Of a DNA stretch of 14,946 nt, positions 7,271 through 13,781 are shown piece after piece. The DNA comes from an uncultured Erysipelotrichaceae bacterium. GTDB lineage: Bacteria > Bacillota_I > Bacilli_A > Erysipelotrichales > Coprobacillaceae. Location: NCBI GenBank assembly GCA_910588075.1, contig CAJUOS010000051.1, positions 1 through 14,946 on the forward strand, in the 5' to 3' direction. The translations under genes and the position numbers were made by a program. Positions within the stretch are counted from its first letter, which is position 1. Each line of letters opens with the position of its first letter. The notes below the pieces were generated by a model. That model was not told where the DNA came from, made no database searches, and was given only the letters and a program-made list of their open reading frames with translations.

Positions 7271-7480
7271 ATGATGGCTAGTCAAAAAGAAATTGATGAA
7301 TTAGTCAAGATGTTAGATGGTCGTATGAGTGATGGATCTGGACATATTAATGTTAAGATTAACAAAGATGCTCATATTGAAATGGAAGAAGTCAACATTG
7401 TGTCAAAGATGGATTGTGATAGTGGGGATACTGCTTGTAAAATTCCTAATTTACCAATGGATGACGATGATGATTTTTAG
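7271..7480 (+). CDS. Small protein resembling half of a glycyl-radical domain, without the glycine loop
   Basis: The 69-residue ORF (68 if the second ATG, 7274, is used) lies 11 bases after pflB. AAGAAGTGAT just upstream is a partial ribosome-binding match. Residues 3-31 align by eye with the start of the next protein: both have MA..., I-x-x-LV-x-MLD, then G-H-(I/L)-NV. After that it diverges: no PQLTIRVSGYAV loop follows. Instead there is EMEEVNIVSKM, two cysteines (C49, C56) and an acidic end (DDDDDF). It therefore cannot carry a glycyl radical. I do not recognise it as a named family. It could be a decaying duplicate or a functional placeholder or assembly factor for the split enzyme. The clean frame, own start and ordered spacing favour a real gene. 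It shares a reading frame with the next gene, separated by TAG and six codons. Confidence 0.7.
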   Translation: MMASQKEIDELVKMLDGRMSDGSGHINVKINKDAHIEMEEVNIVSKMDCDSGDTACKIPNLPMDDDDDF

Positions 7481-7498
7481 TCAAGGGAGGAAAACAAA

Positions 7499-7738
7499 AT
7501 GGCAAAAGAACAACAAATTGAAAATTTAGTTGGAATGTTAGATGCTTATGCTGAAAAAGGTGGACATCATTTAAATGTTAATGTATTAAATAGAGATACT
7601 TTATTAGATGCTCAAAAACATCCTGAAAAATATCCACAATTAACTATTCGTGTATCTGGATATGCTGTTAACTTTGTTAAATTAACAAAGGAACAACAAG
7701 ATGATGTTATCTCTCGTACTTTCCACGAAGGAATGTAG
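7499..7738 (+). CDS. grcA: Stand-alone glycyl-radical domain of pyruvate formate-lyase (GrcA/YfiD-like)
   Basis: The 79-residue protein matches the C-terminal domain of PflB: GGHHLNVNVLNRDTLLDA, then HPEKYPQLTIRVSGYAVNF, then LTKEQQDDVISRTF. G54 in RVSGYAV is the residue from which the activase removes hydrogen to form the radical. E. coli GrcA (YfiD, 127 residues) is a related free domain that rescues oxygen-cleaved PflB. Here the large subunit has no such domain, so this protein is expected to be an obligate second subunit, which is inference. AGGGAGG, six bases before the ATG, is a much stronger site than that of the preceding ORF and suggests high expression. A terminator follows closely. 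Confidence 0.92.
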   Translation: MAKEQQIENLVGMLDAYAEKGGHHLNVNVLNRDTLLDAQKHPEKYPQLTIRVSGYAVNFVKLTKEQQDDVISRTFHEGM

Positions 7739-7744
7739 TATAAT

Positions 7745-7799
7745 AAAGAAGTTGAACATAATTAATTGTTAGAGGTTGATGTTGTCAACTTCTTTTTTT
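7745..7799 (+). terminator. Terminator after the split pfl genes
   Basis: AAAGAAGTTGA (7745-7755) pairs perfectly with TCAACTTCTTT (7785-7795) over a 29-base loop that can itself pair ACAT with ATGT. Seven T (7793-7799) end it. It separates abundant enzyme subunits from the activase. Confidence 0.75.
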
Positions 7800-7832
7800 A
7801 TCGAAAATATGTTTTAGAAAAGAGTATATGCA

Positions 7833-7861
7833 ATGATATTTTTTAAAAGATGTGATAAAAT
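7833..7861 (+). promoter_or_regulatory. Possible promoter of pflA
   Basis: ATGATA (7833-7838), 17 bases, then TAAAAT (7856-7861) preceded by TG at 7853-7854 (extended -10). It lies downstream of the terminator and upstream of the preferred pflA start, so the activase can be made separately. Confidence 0.45.
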
Positions 7862-7883
7862 AAAAAAGAAAGATGGTGATGTT

Positions 7884-8633
7884 ATGAAAGGATATATTCA
7901 TTCTACAGAAAGTTGTGGAACAGTTGATGGTCCAGGGATTAGATTTGTTGTATTTTTTCAAGGTTGTCCTATGCGCTGTTTATATTGCCATAATCCTGAT
8001 ACATGGATACCTCAAACTGGTGAACAAATGTCAGTTGAAGATATTTTGAAAATGTATGCAAGTAAAGCAGCATTTTATAAAAAAGGTGGAATCACTTGTA
8101 CTGGAGGAGAACCATTACTTCAGATTGATTTTTTAATTGAATTATTTGAGAAATGTCATGAAAAGAATATTCATACATGTTTGGATACTTCTGGTATTAC
8201 TTTTAATGAAAATCCAGAGTATTTAAAAAAATTAGACAGATTATTAAAGGTTACTAATTTGGTTATGTTAGATATTAAACATATTGATCCTAAGGAACAT
8301 AAAAAGTTGACTTCACAACCTAATGAAATGATTTTAAAGTTTGCTAGATATGTTGATGATAAGGGTGTTGATATTTGGATTAGGCATGTTGTTGTACCAA
8401 CGATTACACAAAATGATAAGTATCTATATCAATTAGGGGAGTTTTTAGCTACACTTAAACATATAAAGGCACTAGATGTTTTACCATATCATACAATGGG
8501 AGTTCCTAAATATGATAATTTAGGAATGGAATATCCATTAAAAGATATTAAGCCTTTAGATAAAAAAGATGCTATTGCTGCTAGAGAGATTATTTTAAAA
8601 GGAATGAAAGAAGCATTGGGTAGACACTCTTAG
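7884..8633 (+). CDS. pflA: Pyruvate formate-lyase activating enzyme (radical SAM)
   Basis: Uses S-adenosylmethionine and a [4Fe-4S] cluster to generate the glycyl radical on the lyase. The start GYIHSTESCGTVDGPGIRF is typical of PflA. The cluster cysteines are C28, C32 and C35 (CPMRCLYC), and a GGEP SAM-contact motif follows near residue 73. LVMLDIKHID, VDIWIRHVVVP and LDVLPYHTMG complete the family pattern. The length of 249 residues matches PflA (246 in E. coli). I chose ATG 7884 rather than an in-frame ATG at 7833: the added 17 residues are basic and unlike the family, a promoter-like -10 lies between the two, and GGTGAT sits just before 7884. Its substrate here is predicted to be the separate 79-residue subunit bound to the large subunit. 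Confidence 0.95.
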   Translation: MKGYIHSTESCGTVDGPGIRFVVFFQGCPMRCLYCHNPDTWIPQTGEQMSVEDILKMYASKAAFYKKGGITCTGGEPLLQIDFLIELFEKCHEKNIHTCLDTSGITFNENPEYLKKLDRLLKVTNLVMLDIKHIDPKEHKKLTSQPNEMILKFARYVDDKGVDIWIRHVVVPTITQNDKYLYQLGEFLATLKHIKALDVLPYHTMGVPKYDNLGMEYPLKDIKPLDKKDAIAAREIILKGMKEALGRHS

Positions 8634-8645
8634 TGTCTATTTATC
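8621..8645 (+). terminator. Hairpin at the end of pflA, possible weak terminator
   Basis: TAGACACT (8621-8628), CTT, AGTGTCTA (8632-8639) make a perfect 8-bp stem overlapping the pflA stop codon. The following TTTATCTTT is a broken T tract. It may only reduce read-through into the next gene. Confidence 0.45.
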
Positions 8646-8659
8646 TTTAATAAAAAATT

Positions 8660-10411
8660 ATGAGTGGAAATGAAATACAAAAGCAATTAGATTGTTTTTA
8701 TAGTCAAAATCAACTAGAGCAAGCTTATCAATTTTTGTTACAAGAATTGCAAAATGCAATGGATAAAGAGGATGATTTGATTGTATTAATGTTATTGAGT
8801 GAATTGATTGGATATTATCGTGTAACAGCTCAATTTCAGTATGGCAATATGATTGTCAATCAAGCTTTGAAAATATTAAAAGCAAAAAATTTAGAAGAAA
8901 CAGTTCATGGAGCAACAACATTTATTAATATTGCAACTCTTTATCGAGTCCAAGGCAAATATCAAGAAGCACTTCAATTTTATAAAAAAACAGAGAAAAT
9001 TTATAAGAATTTATTAAGTGAAAAAGATGAAAGATATTCTGCTTTTTATAATAATTTAAGTTTACTTTATCAAGAGATGGGAGATTATCATCAAGCTTTG
9101 GATTGTGCTTTAAAAGCTTTACAAATGATTTCAAAATTAGATAATTGTGAAATAGAACAAGCAATTACTTATACTAATTTATCACAGATGTATTTTTCTT
9201 TAAAAGATACTATCAATGGTAAACAATGTCTACAAAAAGCAATTTACCTTTTTGAAAAATATGCTCCAAATGATCCTCATTATTTTGCTGCGTTATCTGC
9301 ATTGGGACAGAGTTATTATTTGTCAGAGAATTATCAAAAAGCGATTTATATATATGATGATGTGTTGGAAAAAATAGAAAATGTTTTTGGTAAAAATAAA
9401 GATTATCAGACAGTTTTTATGAATAGGAAAAAGGTTCAAGAATTATTAGAAAAACCTGTGAAGGGATTAGAAGTTTGTCAAAAATATTATGAGGTTTATG
9501 GTCAAAAAATGATAACTGAAAAGTTTGGTCATTATCAAAAATATATGGCTATTGGTTTATTTGGTTTTGGCTCAGAATGTTTAGGATATGATGATATTAT
9601 TTCTCAAGATCATGACTATGGACCAGGATTTTGTATTTGGTTACCTGAAGATATTTATCAAGAAATAGGTCAAAGTTTACAAGAAGAATATGATAAGTTA
9701 CCACAAGAGTTTATGGGACTTAAAAGAATACAATCACATCATGGTTCAGGACGTGTTGGTGTTTTTTCAATAGACAGTTTTTTTCAACAGTTTTTATATA
9801 AAATTCCTTCCACTTTAGAAGAATGGTTATATATTGATGAAAATGCTTTGCTTGCATGTACAAATGGTTATATTTTTAATGATTTTTATGGAGAGGTTAC
9901 AAGGATAAGAGAGAAATTATCTTATTATCCTGAAGATATAAGAATTAAAAAAATTGTTAGGGCTATTGCTAAAATGGCACAATCTGGGCAATACAATTAT
10001 GCAAGATGTATGAAAAGACATGATGATGTTGCTGCAAGTTTAGCTTTAAATGAGTTTGTCGATCAGACACTATCTGTTATTTATTTATTGAATAAAAAGT
10101 ATAAACCATATTATAAATGGAGTTTTTATGGTTTGAGGGATTGTTTTATTCTTGGTGATCTTCAAGAATATTTGAAACAGTTAATTCTTTTACCAACACA
10201 ATCTCAACATTGGAATGAAAATATAAATACAATAAATACAAATGATGAAAAAGTAGTGATAATTGAAAAGATATGCCAAAGAGTTGTTATGGAGCTTTAT
10301 AAACAATCTTTAACACAACATTTAGATGATTTTTTAGATAATCATACTATTGATATGATGAATTTAATTCATGATAAAAAAATAAAAGCAAAACATATTA
10401 TGGAGGGATAA
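8660..10411 (+). CDS. TPR-repeat protein with a DUF4037 nucleotidyltransferase-like domain
   Basis: The 583-residue soluble protein has two parts. Residues about 85-255 hold TPR-like helical pairs (NIATLYRVQGKYQEALQFY, NNLSLLYQEMGDYHQALDCA, TNLSQMYFSLKD, ALGQSYYLSENYQKAIYIY). From about 290, FGFGSECLGYDDIISQDHDYG carries a nucleotidyltransferase-type signature, with GS at 304-305 and the metal-binding pair D317/D319. The rest, including the KIVRAIAKMAQSGQYNYARC segment, fits DUF4037 as I recall it. Activity and substrate are unknown; protein, RNA or small-molecule nucleotidyl transfer are all possible. The ATG has no good ribosome-binding site. One base separates it from the DUF4125 gene, so the two form a pair. 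It lies downstream of pflA across a weak hairpin. Confidence 0.8.
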   Translation: MSGNEIQKQLDCFYSQNQLEQAYQFLLQELQNAMDKEDDLIVLMLLSELIGYYRVTAQFQYGNMIVNQALKILKAKNLEETVHGATTFINIATLYRVQGKYQEALQFYKKTEKIYKNLLSEKDERYSAFYNNLSLLYQEMGDYHQALDCALKALQMISKLDNCEIEQAITYTNLSQMYFSLKDTINGKQCLQKAIYLFEKYAPNDPHYFAALSALGQSYYLSENYQKAIYIYDDVLEKIENVFGKNKDYQTVFMNRKKVQELLEKPVKGLEVCQKYYEVYGQKMITEKFGHYQKYMAIGLFGFGSECLGYDDIISQDHDYGPGFCIWLPEDIYQEIGQSLQEEYDKLPQEFMGLKRIQSHHGSGRVGVFSIDSFFQQFLYKIPSTLEEWLYIDENALLACTNGYIFNDFYGEVTRIREKLSYYPEDIRIKKIVRAIAKMAQSGQYNYARCMKRHDDVAASLALNEFVDQTLSVIYLLNKKYKPYYKWSFYGLRDCFILGDLQEYLKQLILLPTQSQHWNENINTINTNDEKVVIIEKICQRVVMELYKQSLTQHLDDFLDNHTIDMMNLIHDKKIKAKHIMEG

Positions 10412-10412
10412 T

Positions 10413-11009
10413 ATGATAGATGAAATTATACAAAGAGAATGGGAGTTTTTTCAAAAAGTTCATAATATAGGTGGAAGGGCTTCATGCCAAGATGATTTTG
10501 AAACTTTTTATCTTCAACGAAAAGGACAATTTGAAGTTTTTTATGATAATCTTTTACAATCTTATTTACAAGATCTCAAAGATGCTAAAGCAATTGGAAG
10601 AAATCTTGTTATGGAAAAATATGCTTATATGATGGAATCAACTGATTTTCAATATTTTCAAACAATTAAGGGAGATTTACCAGTATTAGATTTTAAACAA
10701 AGAGAATTGATTGATTATATATGTCAAGTAGAAGTACAAATGAGAGAAGAATTCAATCAAAAATATCCTAATCTTTCTTCTTTGATGAGGGATACATACA
10801 GTCATGAAGATCAACAAGATGATACTTCATTTGAAACTTATTTAAGAGGAGAGTTATCTACATATTCACCACAAACATTATGGTTATATGGGCAAATGAT
10901 AGTTGATATGTTAAAAAGAAATGAAAATATGATTATACAGATTATGCATAAAACAATAGAAGCATATGGATATTCATCATTAGAAGAAGCTGAGGAAAAA
11001 CATTCATAA
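10413..11009 (+). CDS. DUF4125 family protein
   Basis: The 198-residue, mostly helical, soluble protein fits DUF4125 from memory: an N-terminal REWEFFQKVHNIGGRASCQDD segment, a central VMEKYAYMMESTDFQYF, and a C-terminal TSFETYLRGELSTYSPQTLWLYG. There is no known function and no recognised catalytic motif. GGAGGG inside the end of the preceding gene serves as its ribosome-binding site, one base separates the genes, and translation is probably coupled. DUF4037 and DUF4125 proteins often adjoin each other in Firmicutes, to my recollection, which suggests a shared complex or pathway. No clear terminator follows before the next promoter. Confidence 0.75.
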   Translation: MIDEIIQREWEFFQKVHNIGGRASCQDDFETFYLQRKGQFEVFYDNLLQSYLQDLKDAKAIGRNLVMEKYAYMMESTDFQYFQTIKGDLPVLDFKQRELIDYICQVEVQMREEFNQKYPNLSSLMRDTYSHEDQQDDTSFETYLRGELSTYSPQTLWLYGQMIVDMLKRNENMIIQIMHKTIEAYGYSSLEEAEEKHS

Positions 11010-11034
11010 TTTTTATTCCAAAATAAGAAAGAGA

Positions 11035-11088
11035 TAGAAGTTATATAGAAGATATGATATAATAATAGAAAGGATTTATAGAAGGAGG
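11035..11088 (+). promoter_or_regulatory. Extended -10 promoter and ribosome-binding site of the orphan EIIB
   Basis: TGATATAAT (11055-11063) is a perfect extended -10, like that of pflB; the -35 at 11035-11040 (TAGAAG) is poor. AGGAGG (11083-11088) lies eight bases before the ATG. Confidence 0.55.
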
Positions 11089-11096
11089 AATTTATC

Positions 11097-11396
11097 ATGA
11101 AAATTTTATTATGCTGTGTTGCAGGAGTTACTTCTACATTATTTTCTTCAAAATTAAAAGATGCTGCATCAAGAAAAAGAGTAGATGCTACAGTATGGTC
11201 TGCTTCAGAAGTGGCTGTTGAATATTCAATTGGATTAGCAGATGTTGTATTAGTAGAACCTCAACTCAGATCATCTTATGAGAAAATCAAAGCATTAGAT
11301 CCTAACAAACCAGTTCTTTTAATTAGTGATGAAGATTTTAAGAATTTCAATGCTCTCAAGATTTTTGAAATGGCTTATGATGCATGTCATAAATAA
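11097..11396 (+). CDS. Orphan PTS EIIB, lactose/cellobiose type
   Basis: The 99-residue protein has the small Rossmann-like EIIB fold of the lactose/cellobiose family. MKILLCCVAGVTST matches the phosphocysteine P-loop (family pattern L-C-S-A-G-M-S-T-S), so C7 is the likely phosphorylated residue, with C6 beside it. The middle VDATVWSASEVAVEY and ADVVLVEPQLRSSYEKIKAL follow the family, as does the final strand-helix segment. The length is normal for this domain. No EIIA, EIIC or sugar-hydrolysing gene lies nearby, so it either works with PTS parts encoded elsewhere or acts as a signalling phosphoprotein (inference). It has its own promoter and a strong ribosome-binding site, and a terminator follows directly. 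Confidence 0.82.
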   Translation: MKILLCCVAGVTSTLFSSKLKDAASRKRVDATVWSASEVAVEYSIGLADVVLVEPQLRSSYEKIKALDPNKPVLLISDEDFKNFNALKIFEMAYDACHK

Positions 11397-11406
11397 TGAT
11401 TAGATT

Positions 11407-11438
11407 GAATGAATAAAATTTATTCATTCTTTTCTTTT
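11407..11438 (+). terminator. Terminator of the orphan EIIB gene
   Basis: GAATGAATAAA (11407-11417) and TTTATTCATTC (11419-11429) are perfect complements around one base, so about 10 bp can pair, followed by TTTTCTTTT. It covers an upstream in-frame ATG (11409) of the next gene, which weakens that start. Confidence 0.75.
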
Positions 11439-11444
11439 AGGAAA

Positions 11445-12674
11445 ATGAAAAAAATATTTTATTTATTAATAATATGTTTATTGATAACAGCATGTCATTA
11501 TAAACCATTGAAAGATAAAAATGAATTAAAAATTGTTATAACAAGTGATATTCATTATTTTTTAAAAGAATATTATAAAGATTGTGAGTGGTTTGAAGAA
11601 TCTATTTTAAATAGTGATGGAAAAATGGTTACATATTGTGATGAAATCGTTGATGCCTTTATAAAAGAAATAGGAAAGATAGAGCCTGATTTGGTGATAT
11701 TGACAGGTGATTTATCTTTTTATGGAGAAAAGGGAAGTCATGAAGAATTAGCTCAAAAATTTTTATCATTAAAAAATAAAGGAATAGATGTTGCAGTTAT
11801 TCCTGGAAATCATGATATTGATAGTATTTATGCTAAAGCTTATGGTCAAGATGATTTTATAAAATTAGAAAATATTAATGCACAAACATTTAAACAAATA
11901 TATAAGGATTTAGGATATCATATTGCTTATCATCAACATAATCAATCATTAAGTTATAGTATACAGCTCAATCAAGATTATACACTTCTAATGATGGATT
12001 CAACTGCACATCAGTTAACTGGTTCAGATTTTGATGTTGGTGGTTATTTTACAGAATCAACAATGGCATGGTTGGAAAATGAGTTAGAACTTATAAAGAA
12101 TGATGGAAAAAGACCTATTGTTGCTATGCATCATAATTTAGCAGTACATAATGATTTATTAAATCAAGGCTATAATATTAAAAATAATGAGATTATAGCA
12201 CAGTTATTTAAGAAATATAATGTTCCATTTGTATTAAGTGGGCATATTCATTGTCAAAATATAAAAAAGATAAATGGAATTTATGATATAGCATCATCAT
12301 CTTTATTAAATGCACCTTTACAATATGGGATCATGACTTTGAATAAAGAAAGTATGAAATATCAAACACAATGTTTACAAATTTCACAAGATGCTAATCA
12401 ATATTTTGATTTGGTTTCTTCAAATAAATTTACAAAAGATTTTGCAGTTATTACAGATAAGAATGTGCGAGAAAAAATGAAAGAAGTGATTGTAAAGGCT
12501 AATCGATATTATTTTACTGGAAATATAATGGATCATATTGATGAATTGAGAAATATGGAAGGTTATTCTTATTACAATAAAGAGGAGGGGCAGCAATTAT
12601 TATTTTATAAAAAATATTTAGAAAGTATGATGAAAGAAAAAAATAATAATCAATCGTTAAATTTTATTTATTAA
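11445..12674 (+). CDS. Calcineurin-like metallophosphoesterase lipoprotein
   Basis: The 409-residue protein has a lipoprotein signal: MKK, a hydrophobic run, then lipobox ITAC with C17 as the lipidated cysteine. It should sit on the outer face of the membrane. All metallophosphoesterase motifs are visible: D35-x-H37 (SDIHY), GD with D89 (LTGD), GNHD (121-124), HHN (AMHHNLAVH) and GHIH (266-269), so the dinuclear metal site looks complete. The closest style is the cyclic-nucleotide phosphodiesterase/Icc-like group, but the substrate is unknown. The C-terminal third is unassigned. Start choice is uncertain: AGGA lies only two bases before ATG 11445, while the in-frame ATG at 11409 has no ribosome-binding site and lies in a terminator hairpin. 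The longer form would still carry the signal. Confidence 0.85.
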   Translation: MKKIFYLLIICLLITACHYKPLKDKNELKIVITSDIHYFLKEYYKDCEWFEESILNSDGKMVTYCDEIVDAFIKEIGKIEPDLVILTGDLSFYGEKGSHEELAQKFLSLKNKGIDVAVIPGNHDIDSIYAKAYGQDDFIKLENINAQTFKQIYKDLGYHIAYHQHNQSLSYSIQLNQDYTLLMMDSTAHQLTGSDFDVGGYFTESTMAWLENELELIKNDGKRPIVAMHHNLAVHNDLLNQGYNIKNNEIIAQLFKKYNVPFVLSGHIHCQNIKKINGIYDIASSSLLNAPLQYGIMTLNKESMKYQTQCLQISQDANQYFDLVSSNKFTKDFAVITDKNVREKMKEVIVKANRYYFTGNIMDHIDELRNMEGYSYYNKEEGQQLLFYKKYLESMMKEKNNNQSLNFIY

Positions 12675-12702
12675 ATAGAAATACTTTTTATTTAATTTTT
12701 TT
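12671..12702 (+). terminator. Weak AT-only terminator candidate
   Basis: TTAAATA (12671-12677) pairs with TATTTAA (12689-12695), followed by T 12696-12702. The stem has no G-C pair, so efficiency is doubtful. Confidence 0.3.
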
Positions 12703-12743
12703 CATGATAAAATAGTATTAATAAGGAATAATTTTGAAAGGAG
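12685..12743 (+). promoter_or_regulatory. Promoter and ribosome-binding site of the ROK kinase gene
   Basis: TGATAAAAT (12705-12713) is an extended -10; the -35 (TTTTTA at 12685-12690, 17-base spacing) is poor. AAAGGAG (12737-12743) lies 11 bases before ATG 12755, a little far but the only site. Confidence 0.45.
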
Positions 12744-12754
12744 AATATAATAAA

Positions 12755-13636
12755 ATGAAATTAGGAGCTATTGAAGCAGGTGGAACAAAATTTGTTGTGG
12801 CTGTTGGGGATGAAAATGGAAATGTTTTAGAAAGAGATGCTTTTCCAACAACTTCACCAGAAGAGACTGTTGCTCGTATTTTTGAATTTTTTGATGGAAA
12901 GGATATAGAGGCATTAGGACTTGGATGTTTTGGACCTATTGATCCAGATTTAAAGAGTGCAACATATGGTTATATCACAACAACTCCTAAACCTGGATGG
13001 GGTAATTATAATATTGTAGGTGCATTACAAGAACATTATCCAAATTTACCAATTGGTTTTGATACAGATGTTAATGGAGCTGCTTTAGGTGAAGTTTATT
13101 TTGGAGCAGCAAAAGGATTAGACAGTGCTCTCTATTTAACAATAGGAACTGGAATAGGTGGAGGTGCAATTGTTGAGGGGCATCTTGTACATGGTTTACT
13201 TCATCCAGAAATGGGGCATATGTTATTACAAGTAAGGGAAGATGATCCATATAAAGGAAAATGTCCATATCATGCAACATGTTTTGAAGGTTTAGCTGCT
13301 GGTCCTGCTATTGAGGAAAGATGGGGAGTTAAAGGAAATGAACTTGCTGAAGATCATCTGGCATGGGATTTAGAAGCATGGTATATTGCTCAGGCATTGG
13401 CTATATATGTTTTAACAATATCACCTAAAAAAATTATTTTAGGTGGAGGAGTTATGCATCAATTACAACTATTCCCAATGGTTCATAAATATTTACAAGA
13501 AAGATTGAATGGATATATTCAAAAAGATGAAATTACAACAGATGCTATTAAAGATTATGTTGTTGCTCCTGGTTTGGGAGATAATGCAGGGGTATGTGGT
13601 GCATTAGCATTAGCAAAACTTGCTAAAGAAAGATAA
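12755..13636 (+). CDS. ROK-family sugar kinase, probably fructokinase
   Basis: Phosphorylates a hexose with ATP in the cytosol. The N-terminal ATP loop reads GAIEAGGTKF, the catalytic aspartate is D105 in DTDVNGAALGE, and LTIGTGIGGG is the second phosphate loop. The ROK zinc site is present: H155 in HPEMGH, then CPYHATCFEG with C170, H173 and C176. The CPYH...CxEGLAAGPAI form is typical of the fructokinase/GmuE (YdhR) branch, with about 293 residues as expected. Fructose is the most likely substrate; mannose or another hexose remains possible. An in-frame TTG at 12734 exists, but it overlaps the ribosome-binding site, so ATG 12755 is preferred. The gene is monocistronic, between a promoter and a clear terminator, with no sugar transporter beside it. 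Confidence 0.92.
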   Translation: MKLGAIEAGGTKFVVAVGDENGNVLERDAFPTTSPEETVARIFEFFDGKDIEALGLGCFGPIDPDLKSATYGYITTTPKPGWGNYNIVGALQEHYPNLPIGFDTDVNGAALGEVYFGAAKGLDSALYLTIGTGIGGGAIVEGHLVHGLLHPEMGHMLLQVREDDPYKGKCPYHATCFEGLAAGPAIEERWGVKGNELAEDHLAWDLEAWYIAQALAIYVLTISPKKIILGGGVMHQLQLFPMVHKYLQERLNGYIQKDEITTDAIKDYVVAPGLGDNAGVCGALALAKLAKER

Positions 13637-13645
13637 GAAACATAG

Positions 13646-13677
13646 AGAATTTGAGACTATGTCTCAGTTCTTTTTTT
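13646..13677 (+). terminator. Terminator of the ROK kinase gene
   Basis: AGAA-T-TTGAGAC pairs with GTCTCA-G-TTCT around a TAT loop, with one imperfect position, and runs into TTTTTTT (to 13677). Confidence 0.75.
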
Positions 13678-13699
13678 ATATAATTGTGAATGCAACCAA

Positions 13700-13757
13700 T
13701 AGTTTCCTTTTTTCAAACTAAAATATCTTGTCGCAACTACATATTATTTTATAAAAT
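13700..13757 (+). promoter_or_regulatory. Promoter of the XRE gene with a small upstream dyad
   Basis: TTGTCG (13728-13733), 16 bases, TATAAA (13750-13755), overlapping TAAAAT. Just upstream, TAGTTT (13700-13705) and AAACTA (13715-13720) form a 21-bp dyad, and TTGT...GCAAC occurs at 13684 and 13728. Either could be an autoregulatory operator. Confidence 0.4.
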
Positions 13758-13781
13758 GGAACTAGAGAAGGAGATAAAATA

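Noticed and set aside
7257..7499. A frameshift or sequencing error splitting a normal pflB
   Set aside because: The large subunit ends at a domain boundary with its own tail. The radical domain has its own ATG and a strong ribosome-binding site. An extra ORF with a distinct sequence lies between. One indel cannot rebuild a canonical protein from these pieces.
10780..10806. RDTYSH in the DUF4125 protein as a HEPN RNase motif (Rx4H) paired with a nucleotidyltransferase toxin-antitoxin system
   Set aside because: The match is short and lies in a loop-like segment. As I recall, the family motif there does not conserve the His, and the partner is a large TPR protein unlike minimal MNT antitoxins. 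Not enough to claim a toxin.
11409..11444. A longer N-terminus for the phosphoesterase lipoprotein starting at ATG 11409
   Set aside because: No ribosome-binding site precedes it, and the codons lie inside the EIIB terminator hairpin. Kept only as an alternative because the site for ATG 11445 is also poorly spaced.
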